64,000 nt of DNA from Maylandia zebra (Eukaryota; Chordata; Actinopteri; Cichliformes; Cichlidae): contig NC_135176.1 in NCBI RefSeq assembly GCF_041146795.1, forward strand, positions 12,954,286-13,018,285, written 5' to 3'. Below the pieces are notes generated by a model. It was not told where the DNA came from. It made no database searches and saw nothing but the letters and a program-made list of their open reading frames with translations. The position numbers and the translations under genes are program-made. Each line of letters begins with the position of its first letter. Positions within the stretch are counted from its first letter, which is position 1. Shown one piece after another: positions 1 through 16,100 of this stretch.

Positions 1-354
1 AGAAAGACATTGTGGACAAAACAAGACACCCCCCATAATCTTTAGTGACAATATTGTAGTTAGTTAAATGGTCTGATTGTTCAAATCTGTATTTTCTTTG
101 ATTGTGGTAAAATAATGTGTGCCCCAGTCTCCAAAAATGACATAGTGCAGGAAGCGTAGTTATTCCTCCGTTACACCACAAGAGGGAGTATCCCCTAAAA
201 TGAGCAGCTCTAGCGGGAGTAAAGAAGCCAGCCACTACCCATAAGGCAGTGCGCCTATAAGCGTTATGTGAGACTGCAAAAGTGTGTAACGCTGTGCTAT
301 GTCCATGTATATATTTGCAGATGCAGTAAAGGCGAACTCACAAAGCCACACTGG
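1..354. other. Intergenic, no gene seen
   Basis: No open frame of useful length and no repeat family I recognise. The stretch is moderately AT-rich and ends where a Tc1-like repeat begins. Confidence 0.4.
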
Positions 355-1420
355 TTTCAATTCATTTTAATTCAAGTGTGCAACACCTCTCAAGCTCCAT
401 CATGTTTGATGGGGAGTGTTGTTCCACAGCTATTTTGAGATCTCTCCAAAGATGTTCAGTCGGGTTCAAATCTTGGCTCTGGTTGCAAAGTCACTCCTTT
501 GTTATTATTTCTGTGTTTAAGGTGGTTTGAAGATTAACTTTGACCCAGTCTGTGGTCTTTTCCCTTCCTTTTTCCAACCTTGATATTTTTCTCACAGTTC
601 CTGTGGCTAAAAAACAAAAACATACCCACAGAATGATGCTACCATCATTGTAGATGGAGATGTGGTGCTGGGATGATATTGGCCAGGAAAAAGAATTTGA
701 TCCTTGTTTCGTCCGACCAGATTTTGTTTATTGTGGTCTGAGAGTCCATCAGTTGCCTTGCAAGGTTCTCCACAGAGCAATGCTGGAGCTCTGTGAGAGT
801 GACCATGAGGTTCTTAGTTGCCTCCCCAATACAGGTCCTTCCTAAAGTCAAAGTCAGCTTTACTGTTAAAAACCATTTGTTCAGGTCATACACAGGAATT
901 TGAAACTGCAGTGCTCCCACAGCCCCCAGTCTTACACTAAAACAACAGAAATCAATCTCAGAGCAATCTACCTCAATTGCTCAGTTTGGCTGGGAGGCCA
1001 GTTCTAGAAAAAGACCTAGTGGTTCCAAATTTCTTTCATTTGTGGATGATAGAGGCTACTGTGCTCATTGGGACTTTCGGTGCTGCAGGGTTTTTTTTAT
1101 ACAGTTCCCCAGATTAAGGCCTCTATACAATCTTGTCTCTGAGGTCTACAGGCAATTCCTTGGACGTCATGGCTTGGTTGGTGCTCTAACATACACTGTC
1201 AATGATAGGACCCCATATAGACAGGTATGTGCATTTACCAACTAATGTTCAACCAACTGAATTTACCACAAGTGGACTCCAGTTAGCTTGTAGAAATAAT
1301 TGTCAGATGATCCGTATAAACAGGATACATCTAAGTATCATGGCAAAGGCTGTGAACACTTGTGTATGTGTTATATTATTGGCAATAAATCTAAGAACTT
1401 CAGGCCAACTTTTTTGACTT
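355..1420 (-). mobile_element. Tc1-like DNA transposon fossil
   Basis: On the minus strand, near position 400-470, the sequence reads like the C-terminal part of a Tc1 transposase (NP-EHLWRDLK type followed by S-N-MELERCC). The rest follows the layout of a very common teleost Tc1 repeat. It is full of stops and indels, so it is a dead copy. The ends are approximate because I could not define the inverted repeats. Short open frames here are fragments of this element, not genes. Confidence 0.6.
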
Positions 1421-1539
1421 TATCCTAATGCTTCTTCAAATAGTGTCTATAACTAAGGTCATTGCTCTGGTTAATATCCATGTCTTCAGAACTCAGAAGG
1501 TTTATCATACTATAGTATGTCAGATACACCAAACTGAAA

Positions 1540-1695
1540 GCTGTTTCCCTGAACAGCTACCCTGAGGTACCCCTGAGCAAGGTACCGTCCCTACACACTG
1601 CTCCCTGGGCGCCCAGTGGCTGCCCACTGCTTCACTGAGTGAATAGGTTAAATGCAGAGAGGAATTTCCCCACGGGGATCAATAAAGTATAAAAA
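1540..1695 (+). repeat. SINE-like interspersed repeat fragment
   Basis: The stretch matches a fish interspersed repeat remembered for its phrases on 'gagcaaggtaccg', 'cactgctccc' and 'gggttaaatgcagag', and it ends in a short A-rich tail at about 1690-1700. The family name is not certain. No coding potential. Confidence 0.45.
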
Positions 1696-2256
1696 AAAAA
1701 CAACTACAAGAAAGGTTTCCATCCATTCTAAATGTACTCTATATTTCCAAAAGTACTTGCTTGTCTGCCTTCACATGCATATAAACTTGAGTGGCATCCC
1801 ATTGTTAATCTATAGGTTCTATAGGGTTTAATAAGATGTGCCCCACTCTTTGCAGGCATAACAGCTTCAAGTCTTTCTTTCACAAGGTTTAGGAGTGTGT
1901 TTATGGGAATTTTTCTGGGAGCATGAAATTATCCAAAATGTCTTGTGAAAGAGTTCCTTTCACTAAAACTAAGGGGCTGAGCCCAACTCCTGAAAAACAA
2001 TCCTACACCATAATCTCCCCTCCACCAAACTTTACACTCGGCATAATGCATTCTGACAAGTACCGTTCTTATTGCAAACGCTAAACACAGACCTATCCAT
2101 CAGATTGCTAGACGAAGAAGCATGATTAATCACTCCAGAGAACACATCTCCACTGCTCTAGAGGCCTTTGGCGGCATGCTTTACACCACTGCATCTGAAA
2201 CGTTGCATTGTGCTTGGTGATATAGCTGCTTCACTATATCACCAGATCTCTTAGAT

Positions 2257-2562
2257 CAGGGGTGTCAAACTCAAACACACATTGGGCCAAAATTCAAAAC
2301 TGGAACAAAGTCGCGGGCTAACGTTAATATTTATTGAAATATATTTATTCCTCCAGATATGAGAATGAATCTTTTCTTATGGACTCAAACAAGTTTTGCT
2401 GAAAATGGAACAAGCAAAGCTTAATACTAAACAATATATATATATATTAGCTGTATAATACCAGTAGGCCAGCTCTAATAGTAATTTGTTATGGCTTTGC
2501 GGGCCAAATGTAATTAGGCTGCGGGCCAAATTTGGCCCGCGGGCCAGAGTTTGACACCTATG
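2257..2562. mobile_element. Short non-autonomous hAT element (MITE)
   Basis: Terminal inverted repeats CAGGGGTGTCAAACTC on the left and its near complement on the right (14 of 16 matching), flanked on both sides by the 8-bp duplication TCTTAGAT (2249-2256 and 2563-2570). An 8-bp duplication and a CAGGG-type end are typical of the hAT superfamily. At 306 bp it encodes nothing. It sits inside a Tc1 fossil. Confidence 0.85.
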
Positions 2563-2589
2563 TCTTAGATCAAGAGATCTTTTGCTTTT

Positions 2590-2890
2590 AGCCATACCAA
2601 GGTCGAGGCTGGTTCATAGGGGCGATCGAGCATTTGCAGTTGTAGCGCCTAAGCTGTGCAATAGTTTACCCCTACACGTCAGACAGGCTCCTACTGTCAA
2701 TCTTTTTAAATCTTATCTTAATTTGTATTTACTGGCTTTTAATACAGCATCGGAGTTATTTGTTAATTCATATTTGATGTTTGGTATCAATATTATAGGT
2801 TATTTTACTAGGTATTTTTTATTCTTGTACAGCACTTTGGTCAACGTTCCTGTTGTAATTAAATGTGCTATATAAATAAATAAATAAATA
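2590..2890 (+). mobile_element. L2-like LINE 3' end (truncated)
   Basis: A plus-strand open frame reads RSRLVHRGDRAFAVVAPKL, then CNSLPLHVRQAPTVNLFKSYL, which is the conserved C-terminal end of the reverse transcriptase in fish L2/Rex-type LINEs. It is followed by the usual 3' tail (a 'gtacagcactttggtc' phrase, then 'tgctatataaataaa' and AAAT repeats at about 2867-2890). The copy is 5'-truncated, as LINE insertions usually are. Confidence 0.65.
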
Positions 2891-4492
2891 CGGTACTAAT
2901 GGAAACAGACTCCATGAAGCTCTCTATGCACTGTTCTTGAGCTCATCTGAAGGTTACATAAAGTTTGAAGGTCTGTAGTGATTGACTCTTCAGATAGTTA
3001 GTGACTTCTACACAGTATGCACCTCAGCATTCACTGATCCTGCACTGTGATTTTACATGGCCTACCACTTTGTGGCTGAGTTGATGTTTATGCCGATCAC
3101 ATCCACTTTGTTATACCACTAACAGTTGACTGTGGAATATTTAGTAGTGAGGAAATTTTACAACTGGACTTGTTGGACATGTGGCATCCTGTCATGGTAT
3201 CCCCGCTGGAATTCACTGAGGTCCTGAGAGTGACCCATTTTTTTTAACAAATGCTTTCAGGAGCAGTCTGCACGCCTACGTGACTGATGGAAGGGATTGG
3301 AACTCCTGAATTCAATGATTTGGATGGCTGAGTGAACACTTTAGGCAACATATTTAATGACATTAAAGGATGTAAATCCTCTTTTGACTTATATGTTTAC
3401 ATTTTAGAATTTTTGCAGCAAACACAGATTTACCTTTCTGTTAAGGACACTGACCTCACTGTGTGACAAATGTGTGTCATTGAGTTAAAGTTAGAAACAC
3501 CAGGTAACCAGGGCAGCTCCGCTGAGCTCAATTAGAGATTACTGCGTGAGATAGAACAGTGACTTCCACTGCTGTTTTTAATCACATCTCTGTTTAATCA
3601 GATGAAGAACACTTACTGCTCAGCTGCGTGAGGATCACGAATATTCTAACAGCTCCAAAGTGTGTGCACTGCAAATATAATGAGATCTTAACACAAAATT
3701 AATTAAATGGTCTTAGTGTAGTATTGAATATTGAATATATAGTAGTTGATCAAATTGTCTCGTGACAGGACAATGGAAGATTGAGCATAAAACCCGGATA
3801 AGACGGATGTTTTTCCAGACGATTATCATTTCTGTGACATCAACTTTGATTTCACAGATGAAAACATAGTGGTCAGATCCTCTAGATTGTCACGGTCTTT
3901 GGACTAATTTGATTAACCTCCCCGTCTGGGTCGGTGGGTTTGTTTGTTTTTCATCACAGAGCTGGATTAGACGTGACAGTAAAAACGGTTTCACCTCAAA
4001 CCCTTTTAAATAGGATTTGTGCCGAGGGCGTTTTGATGCACACAGTGAGACTTAAAACAGCCAAACAGGCCCAGAATTTCTGTTATTACTGTTATTTCTT
4101 TATCGAGCCACTATATAGTCGTACAGAACTAGTGCTGTGGTGGCTGCACTATGCCACCACATCAGATCGTGAACTGTAAAAATTCCTCTCTGCTTATCTC
4201 ATCAAATAAAGGGATAAAGGGCCATTCCCATATAATGCAAAAAATTAACAATTAAAAAATTAAGCTTTTGGAAGGCTGAATGCATTTATTTGTTCTTGGC
4301 ACAAAGATCAATAGGATAACAGTTTTTATATTGATATTAAATACTTTTGTAATAAAAGAAATGCAACTGCTTGCAGTCCCATAATGTAGTGAATGTGTAG
4401 TTAAGTCAACATTACAAGAATAGTATTACAACACACTAACTTTTCTGCTCAATCAAAGGCGATATTCCCAACAGCTACACTGTGCAAGCAAC

Positions 4493-4810
4493 TCATTTAT
4501 TTATTCTGTCGTCTTTAGGTAGATGATCTAAATCCTTCTTCTCCATTTCCTCAACAACCTGCCAAATCCTATCACCTGCCATGTGCCCACATAATCTCTT
4601 TCTCACCTGTTCGAGCGCATTAAAATGCTTCTGCAAAGATCTGAATTCACATACATAATGAGTATAAATCCCGCTTACTGATGAAGCTAAGGTCATACAG
4701 AAATAACATTCCTCAAAGTTTGTACTAACAAATGCTGCGGTGTTTTGCTCTCGCATACACCCCGAGGAGATAATCCATTTTATTTCTCTCCAGCCTGCTT
4801 CTTCTGCCAA
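4493..4810 (-). other. Unassigned 105-codon open frame
   Basis: An ATG-initiated frame that begins MAEEAGWREIKWIISS and ends in a charged stretch (EEMEKKDLDHLPKDDR). The composition looks more protein-like than most chance frames here, with several Cys, Trp and charged residues and a helical-looking second half. I recognise no family. It could be a single exon, a piece of an old repeat or chance. There are no neighbouring exons to support it. Confidence 0.15.
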
Positions 4811-7214
4811 TCAATACACCGTGTTGTTGTTGTGAAATTTGTAATGATGCTATTCACTAATTCTCATTGGTATGATTCACATATGAAAATGTACCTTGGA
4901 CAAGGAAAATAGGACAGTTATAAATAACAATATAGTCTGAAATGCTCACCCCAATACTCACCAGTGGCTTCTGCCAAGTTGCTCACTCCAATAATGTCAG
5001 GGTGTAATCCTCACCAGGAAGGAGGATTTCAGGTGCAAAGTAAACCTTAACCTGAAACAATGACCTGTCCAACACATCACACAGTGACGAGAGGAGGAGA
5101 GAGCAGGTTTATTCAAGACACCGACAGGCCAGAGCTGTACGTTAGTGCTTATATTCTAATTAATAGAAGGCAAACAGGTAAAATAGTAGGAAAATATAAG
5201 TTGGATGGCGTTCAATTGGATTTAATTTGTTGGCCTCAAGCTCTGATTTAATTTGCTGCTTTAAAACAAGGTAAGTTGGAGTTCATCATGTACCTAGGTA
5301 TAAAGTAAAATCTTTTTTTTAATTAACCATTGTGCATTTTTTGATTGTGACAATAGCCTAATGAGATTTGTTCAACTGTCACATGATACATTAAAATTAC
5401 TTGCTTCCAGTTTTTTTCTTCTACAAGCTAAGTTGCGGCGTACATCTGTGTCGTTTCAAGAAATTTACCAGGTAAGCACCAAATATTTGTAACATCAATT
5501 CAACTTTTGACCAAATTTGAAATACTGTCATGACTTCCTCTCCCGTCTCTGAGTTATCGTGTTAATACATTTGCTTTTGCAGTACATTAAAAAGTCAGTG
5601 CTGGTGACACTGAAGCATAAAAATAATTAAAACCTGAAAAGTAATTATAAATAGCACTGAAAGAGCTACATTCAAAATTAAATGGGCCAGAAATATTATT
5701 CAGTGGCTGTACAGAATCATCAGATAAAAGTTTGTATTGGCACCATCGGGGTTTCTTCCTCATATGCATAGCTACATACATTTACTTAACAGAACTGTTT
5801 AAGAGCAAGGAGGTCATGCATAAGTAAATCCCCTGTATCAACAACCAAGATTAAGGAGGCAGACATCTGATACACCCGGGGCTTAGTCCTAAAGGGTAGT
5901 ATGTATGTGGGATTGGGATTGGGGGGGTTAGAAATGACAAAGATTAATAGGCTCTGTTTTGAGTTTTGTTCAATAGGGAAAAATATATATCACATGTGCA
6001 GGACACCTTAAACTACGTAGTTTTTTAATTAAGCAGCAAGGCAGAACAAGGTCAGGGCTGTATCAAGACACGAGGACTACACACCAATTCAACCAGACCC
6101 AGAACTGATCCGGAATTAAAACAGGACTACAACAGTTCAAAATCAGGACTACTTAGGACTTAACCAAGACAGAATCAGAAACAGAACTAGATGATAGTAG
6201 CACTAAAAATCATCATAGACCTGCACTACACTTATTGTTTAATTCTACCAAAGTACACTATTTAGATTGAGAAAAGTTTATATAATTATTTAGCCTTGTT
6301 GTGCAAACAAGCCTGCAAAACTTAATAAATATAGAATTTGAAAAATAACAAACCTAAAAAGAAACACTTGGTACGAGATACATGAGGACCTATGATACGG
6401 TGATACTTTTGGTAAACAACCATTTGACTAACATGTGTGTCTCACCTGCTCTTGTTCCCACTCAGTTCTGTCCTCATTCTCCTCTCTCTGTTTCTCTCTT
6501 TTGATGTTGTACAGTAAAAAAAATGTTTTTTGTTTTCCATAAAGTGTATGTAAGTATCTGGTTTAAACTGTGACTATACTGCTGTATATTGAAATTTCTC
6601 TTGTTTTGCATAGGAATATACTGAACAACATACAAAGCATAATATATAAAATAACATCTACCAGAGTTATTTATTTGAAAGAAGCACCTCATGTCCATTC
6701 TTGTATATCAGTGCATTACTGAAACCGATTTATTTAGCCGTGGAGGGTAACAACTGAAAATATGAAATAAACACACATGTAAGCTAAGAAACAGCATTGT
6801 TGTTGTTCGGCTTTTCATTTCGCCATTTGTTGATTCACTTGAAGAGCAAGTAACGTAATATGGGTCAAGTGATCAGTTTGATATCAATCTTTTGTGATGC
6901 ACCGTCATATTTACATTATTTGTACAGTACGAATGATTTTCTTTGGTACCTGGTCAAACTTTTGTTTTATACAGTTGTCAGCCAGGCATCTAACTATGAA
7001 AAAATTACACCCCAAAAGACCCCGGGCTTCTGAAAAAGCAACCCGGGCTTAAGCCCAGTAAGCCCCCCCCCCCCGCTCCGCCACTGCTGTAGAGTGAATA
7101 CATCTAATGCATTTAGAGCTCAATTTATTAACAAGCTGATATTACTGATTGATGTTAGTTATCTGCCGCCGATGTACTGTTATCAGCATTTATGATAGCC
7201 GTTAAATAAAAAAT

Positions 7215-7310
7215 AATAAAGGAAGAAAGGCCCTGCGACAGACTGGCGACCTGTCCAGGGTGTACCCCGCCTCTCGCCCTATGACTGCTGGGATAGGCTC
7301 CAGCAGTCAT
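7215..7310 (+). repeat. Interspersed repeat fragment
   Basis: Contains the phrase 'tggcgacctgtccagggtg' followed by 'accccgcctctcgccc' and 'tgggataggctccagc', a hallmark of a very common retroposon 3' region in teleosts. Only about 95 bp remain. Family not assigned further. Confidence 0.6.
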
Positions 7311-7964
7311 AGATTTATTCATTGATAGAGTAAAAAATCTATTGAATGTTTGGAATAATAATGTCATACTTTTAATATGACATTTTAATATCTGCATCCA
7401 TAAAGCATATTTTGCAGTTCATGTTACCCCTAACATAAATCTACACCATCTACATCACTCTATAATATATAGAGATTTATGTCTATATAAAATGCAGGTC
7501 CCCGAAATCCTTTGCCTGTGTGACTGTATCGTCATGCAGCTGTAGCGCCCCAAGTTTAGCACTGTCAGAAGTCCTCATCATTCACTTTTGTCATTTGAAC
7601 AGCAGGGAGCAGCATATAACAGCATTTTAATATTTTCACCATCAATGATTCTTACCTACATACAACATACCTAAATTAATATAGAAACAGATAATACATT
7701 TTTAGGATCATTGTTTAGCGTTTACTTAAATTTAAGATGGCACACAGCTACTCCGACACTACCCCGGCAGCTTACAAAGGAATAAGATAACTTATTCTGA
7801 TTCGCTTCAACCTTATCGTGATGAGTTAGGACGAGAACAACAAAATGCTGAAGCATTAAGTGGTAGTAAAAAGAAACAGCTGACTAAACACTGAAAAACT
7901 AATTAGGTTAACTGGCAACAGGTCAGTAACTTGATTGGATATAAAAAGTACATCTTAGGCAGAG

Positions 7965-8630
7965 TTTTTCAGAAGTAAATATGGGCATAGGTTCCAAGAT
8001 TTGCAAGAGACTACAGATTGTGTATCAATTTCAGAATAATGTTCCTCAATGAAAAATTGTGAAGATTCAAAATCTAGAGATATGTCTGTATGCCAGGAAC
8101 AAGGCCAAAAACAAATATTGGATTACTGTGATCTGCAGGCCCATAGCAGCATAGCATTAAAAAAAGGCATTACCACTGACTGGGTTCAGAAACACTTTCA
8201 GAAATCACTGTCTGTGAACACACTTCAAGTTAAAGCTCCATCACTCAAAAAAGAAGCCATTCGTGAACATGATCCAGAAAAGTAACCTTCTTCTCTGAGC
8301 CAATGCTCATTTAAAATGGACCAAGGAAAATGCAAAACTGTTCTGTGGTCAGAGAAATTGAAATTTGAAATGATCTTTTGGAAAACATGGATGTCACATT
8401 CTCTGGAGTGAACAGGGGAGGCACCATCCAGCTTGTATTCAGCTCTCAGTTTAAAGGCGAGCACTTCTGATGGTCTGGGGTGCATTAGTGCTTATGGAAT
8501 TAACAGCTTGAAAATGTGGAAAGGCACCACAAATGCTTCCATCCAAACGGTGTCCTTTCAGGGGAAGGTCTTGCATATTTCAGTAGGACAGTCCTAAACT
8601 GCATACTGCATCTATTACAGCGTTACAATA
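7965..8630 (+). mobile_element. Tc1/mariner-like transposon relic
   Basis: Follows the plus-strand order of a common fish Tc1-like transposase gene: phrases corresponding to AQKHFQKSLSVNT, then AHLKWT with VLWSE, then SDGLGCISAYGI and an end near PCIFQ. Several internal pieces are missing and the frame is lost, so it is a dead, deleted copy. It ends less than 400 bp before the grk1 start codon. Confidence 0.65.
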
Positions 8631-8964
8631 GAGGTGTGCCATCAAATCTATATCTGCCTCAGTTTTTTTTTCTTAAACTGTACATTTTCTCAGTTTAAAC
8701 ATTTGATGTTTTATTTGGTCTATTGTGAATGCATATTGGTTTATGAATGTATGAAAATCATTGCATTGTTTTATTTGTATTTTAAACATTGTTGCAACTT
8801 GCAATATGGGTTCTATTTTTTGTTAGAATATTTATTTAAAATTGTGCAGAATTGTAATATAGTCTAGTGAATGATATGAGAGTTTTCAAGACAGTGTTAC
8901 AAAAGAGACTGATCTTCATTAGCTACCCCTTTAATGTAGTAAAATCTTATTATCAGCACTTTTA

Positions 8965-8990
8965 ATGACATTTTTGGTTTCATTTGCCAG
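8965..8990 (+). promoter_or_regulatory. Probable 5' UTR splice acceptor of grk1
   Basis: A T-rich tract ends in TTTGCCAG at 8983-8990, 14 bases before the grk1 ATG at 9005. It looks like a 3' splice site, so the true first exon and promoter would lie further upstream, probably beyond the Tc1 relic. Confidence 0.45.
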
Positions 8991-9004
8991 ACAAAGGTGT
9001 AGCC

Positions 9005-12078
<3,074 letters not shown>

Positions 12079-12424
12079 ATTTAGATGGATGCAAAACAGA
12101 TATACTTCTAATTTTTAAGATCAGTCATTTGTACAACAATCTGTTGTTGATGTATTTAATTTATATTATATTGTTATTATTTATGTAGAATTTGCATGCA
12201 AATATTTTATCTACTTATGATGTAATATCTATAGTATTTATAGAATATATAGAAAAGTACAGCATGGTGAAATAACACATAGCTGAAATATAAAGTTGTC
12301 AAAACATATGTTGCACTAATTGCATTGGTAAGATTTTTATTCAGTAATTATAGAAAAGCTAACTGTATAGAAATCACATGCAATGTAATCTGTATTGACA
12401 CTGTAGTAATATGTTTTTATTCTG
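12079..12424. other. grk1 3' flank
   Basis: AT-rich sequence that is likely the grk1 3' UTR and downstream flank. No clear AATAAA was found before the SINE; one occurs at 12826-12831 beyond it. Confidence 0.4.
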
Positions 12425-12750
12425 GGGTGGCTGTAGCTCAGGTGGCAGAGCAGGTCAGTCACTAATCAGAAAGTCGGTGGTTCGATCCCAGGCTGCCTCC
12501 TGGCTGCATGCCAAATATCCTTGGGCAAGATACTAACCCCATGTTTGCCTACTGGTGGTGGTCAGAGGGCCCGGTGGCGCCAGTGTCCGGCAGCCTCGCC
12601 TCTGTCAGTGCGCCCCAGGGCAGCTGTGGCTACAATGTAGCTTGCCATCGCCAGTGTGTGAATGGGTGAATGACTGAATGTAGTGTGAAGCGCTTTGGGG
12701 TCCTTAGGGACTAGAAAAGCGCTATACAAATGCAGGCCATTTACCATTTA
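12425..12750 (+). repeat. tRNA-derived SINE
   Basis: The head resembles a tRNA gene with an A-box-like TGTAGCTCAGGTGGCAGAGC and a B-box-like GGTTCGATCCC. A unique body and a LINE-like tail follow (phrases 'gtgtgaatgggtgaatgactg', 'aagcgctttgggg', 'gctatacaaatgcaggcc'). This structure marks a percomorph SINE rather than a functional tRNA gene. It looks close to full length. Confidence 0.8.
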
Positions 12751-13019
12751 TGTATTTATTATTAAGAAACAGGATTTAAGTAATTATTACAGGAAACATT
12801 TTAGATAGAAGAGTTAAAAGCAATCAATAAAACCTTCGGAAGGGCAAGAGTTGGTTCTTTTCATTTGTAACTTTCTGGCCTGCATTTGAATTTATATGAA
12901 TATACATGGTGATAAAATATATAGCAAATGTCCAGCTTGTGCTTATGACAAAATGTGGAAGAGCCAAAAAAATTACTTTGTTTGCCAATGTGAATGCAAC
13001 ACCAAATCTTCTATCCATC

Positions 13020-13185
13020 AGTGTGTCTTTGGACTGTGGGAGGGAAGCCAGAGCATCCAGAGTGAACCCATCTAGTCAGAGGTAGAAGGTGCAAACTCCA
13101 CATAGAAAGGCCCCAGCCTGCAATCAAACCCAGGACCTTCCTCCTCTAAGGTTACATTGTTAACCAACACAACAGTACTGACGAG
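13020..13185 (-). repeat. Second SINE-type repeat relic
   Basis: On the minus strand this reads like the common vertebrate repeat with 'ggtcctgggtttgat', then 'ggggcctttctatgtggag', then 'cccacagtccaaagac'. The tRNA-like head is eroded. Confidence 0.5.
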
Positions 13186-16100
13186 ACCAAATCAGCAGAT
13201 TAAATTTCATTGCACGTTTACCAGCTGCAGCAAAACTGTGTTGACATTTCACTGATTATTTATTCACTTCTACAAAGAGGCGGCTTGTTCTTACTGAGAA
13301 AAGAAAGACAAGGATTTTCTAGAATAGTTGAAAAAAGTGAATGACTCACTGTTGGTCAGAACAGTATGTTATTGAAGGACATTTATCTTGTTTGTCTCGA
13401 GTTGAACACGTTTCTTACTGATACTGACCTTAATTACACCATTCTGCGTAATTATTGAAATAAATTATTAACCATCTGATAATGATGAAAATCATGACAT
13501 GATGACGTGTTCCCCGAACAAACCTGCAATAAATCTGTTTTCTTTTTGATGTTTTAATCAAACCCTACAGCAACAGATTATCAATTATTTTATCTACATT
13601 TCTGAAACTCAAATGCTTTTTTCCTGTTGCATTTACCTTGATTAACGCAGGATACGAATAATTGATTTTCCTTCTAATGAAAATCCATGCTTATCCATCC
13701 AATTAACCAAACTCGCATGTTTTCGGTCAAGAGGACACCGATGAAGATGAAGAAGAAAAAAAACAAAACACAAAACAGAGAGAGAACATGCAAAAGCTAA
13801 CAGTTAATGCAGCTTACCATTTATTGAGGACAAGTAACTATCAAAAATGTAAAAAAAAAACAAAACAATTGTTTGTGAACAATTCAATATAAAAGAGAAA
13901 GACCAGAAGTACTCAGAGAGTGCAGATCTCCACTAGAGCCACTCATTGTCTGGGCAGTACTTTTAAGGCAATAGTACTGTATTTGTATCTCAGTTTTTCT
14001 TTGTTCTTTATAAACTATTTAACTATGTTACTTTAAAATTTCACAACTGGAACATTCTATTCTTTTGTACAAAATTAAAAACTATGGTATTGAGAAGGTA
14101 TATTTTAAAAACCGCTGCCATAACTTTCCTTTCTAATTAAGCCTCGTGAAAAGTTCTTGTTTCATTAAAAAACAAAAACAAACAAACAAACAAACAAACA
14201 GGTATGTTCTGCTTTTGATTACTTCAACGATGTGATATTTTACAAGATAATTGGAAATTCATGTATTATTAATTGTTGTTCTATCTTGCAATGTAATGCT
14301 CCTGAAATGGATTGCGTGTTACCTTAACATGCAAATTTTCCACAATTTTTGCTATAAGTTTTGGAATATACGTATTTCAGAGGCAATTTAACCTTGTACA
14401 GAGAAAGAAATTTAAAATCAATCACCCTGTAACTTTAATTTTACATAGCAAATGTTGCTTGACAGGACGATGAACCTACCACTATGTTGGAAGTTTTGTG
14501 CTGTCATAAGTTTAGCAATTAATCAACAAACAAGTGCACCCACACGCAGACACACATGCTGTCTGGTTATGGTGATTGCCTGTGGAAAAAAAAAAAAATG
14601 TGCGAGAGAGAAAGAGAAAGAGAGGGATGGGGAAATGTCGAGTACCGTACTAGTAAAACCAGTACTGACGCAGTTACTTCATCAAATTTCTGCTACCTTC
14701 AGCACACAAAACCTGACCGAGGTTTAAATATGCTGCATTGTTAAATGGCTTTTGCTGAATTTACTACATTACCAAACCACATATGAATCATCCTCTAAAA
14801 TTGAAACAGGGGATATTTTCAAAAGTTTCTTCAGTTAAGTAATATTTTCAATTATGAAAGTCATTTAAATAGACAATCAAAGAAAATCAGATCGTCTCAA
14901 GCGAATTTTGTGCAGAAGCTACTGTTACAGTCACATCTTCTATGCAAAATTTCTTTATAAATGAATTTACTTCCTTACCTACTAGTTTACTTGAAGCAAA
15001 GCAAACCGTTTCAGAGCAGATTCATCCATATGTCAGTATATTACTAATAGTAGATGGTGGCTGGCGCGGCTAGCTATGGAGAAGCATGGAACAATCTGTG
15101 CAATGCAGCTTATTAATTACAGGTCAATTAATCATTAGATAACCACAATGTACCAGATATAAATCACCACACACCCATACACAAGTCAGAAACAATGACT
15201 ATGCTTTGATTTTTGCTATATTTAGATGTAAAATAATCATCCAGAAATAAAGTTAAGGAATGTCTCGTTTACACCTTATCAGTAGTTTTGTCATTAACTG
15301 AATGGTTGTGCTGCTCCTCATTGACTACTTCTTTATGACATTTGGAGCAGAGTTGAAAGCCAGGGGTACAAAAGCGTGGCACATATCCAGTAATTACAGC
15401 TGAAACGTGAAAGGGATATGCAACGCTTGCAGTAAATTAACTTGCTATAACTAGGTGAAATTTAACACCTTCACTTAAAATCGTTGAAATAATAAAAATA
15501 AAATTGTATCTTGAATTATTTTGTCTTGAATAAGAAAATGAAGGGATTAGAGTTAGGGTTGATTTTAAACATCAAGTCCGGCTACTTGTCTAATTCAGTT
15601 CATTTTTCCCTTTAAGCAAAGAGGTCAGTGCGGACACAAGTAAATCAGTATTTAAATTTATAGAGAGGAGGGCAGGGAGATAAAAGATTAACAAAACATT
15701 AAAAGTGTAATTCCTCTTCAGTACTGTAAGTATATGACAGTACTTTGAACTATGCTTTTGATTGCTGGCAGCAAAAGAGAATTCCCATTTGATAAGATAC
15801 AGACTTTAAGGGGTGATTTGAAGTTTCTTAGAAACTAAGAATTGCTTGAGTCAGAGATGGTAAACACATCACCATTCATTCTGAGGGACAGTCGGGGAGA
15901 TTTGCACGTGCAAAAAATTAATTTAAAACAAACATACATTTCATATATATTGTACAGTATAGATAAATTCTGGACTTTTTTACATTTCCATACATTTTTT
16001 CTCATGTGTAGACACTAATGAATTACAAGGTTGAGTTGTAGCAGTCAGGCCTTTGTGCAGATTCTTTTAGGTGACAGCTCTGCACTTTTTCAAGCTAATC

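Larger units (their letters stand above)
1738..3352 (-). mobile_element. Tc1-like transposon fossil, split by two later insertions
   Basis: The two outer parts (about 1738-2256 and 2900-3352) follow the minus-strand layout of a widespread fish Tc1-like element whose transposase starts MGRSQELS in intact copies. The outer termini resemble each other in inverse orientation (tatttccaaaagta on the left, actttaggcaacat on the right). The copy is decayed. It is interrupted by a hAT short element with an 8-bp target duplication (2257-2562) and by an L2-like LINE tail (about 2590-2890), which gives a relative order: Tc1 first, hAT and LINE later. Confidence 0.65.
3380..7960. other. Intergenic stretch, mostly unassigned
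   Basis: AT-rich sequence with no gene I can support. It holds a GC-rich repeat piece near 7015-7090 with a run of C, a short interspersed-repeat piece at about 7215-7310, and one 105-codon open frame at 4493-4810 that is listed separately. No splice-consistent exon chain was found. Confidence 0.4.

Noticed and set aside
172-190. A CTCF-like CCACAAGAGGGAG
   Set aside because: It misses two positions of the core, unlike the match at 46130.
8984-9004. An upstream extension of grk1 starting MPDKGVA
   Set aside because: It begins with TTG and crosses the likely splice acceptor; the conserved GRK1 N terminus starts at ATG 9005.
12425-12500. A tRNA-like sequence with A- and B-box motifs
   Set aside because: It continues directly into a SINE body and tail and lacks a clean cloverleaf, so it is a SINE head and not a tRNA gene.
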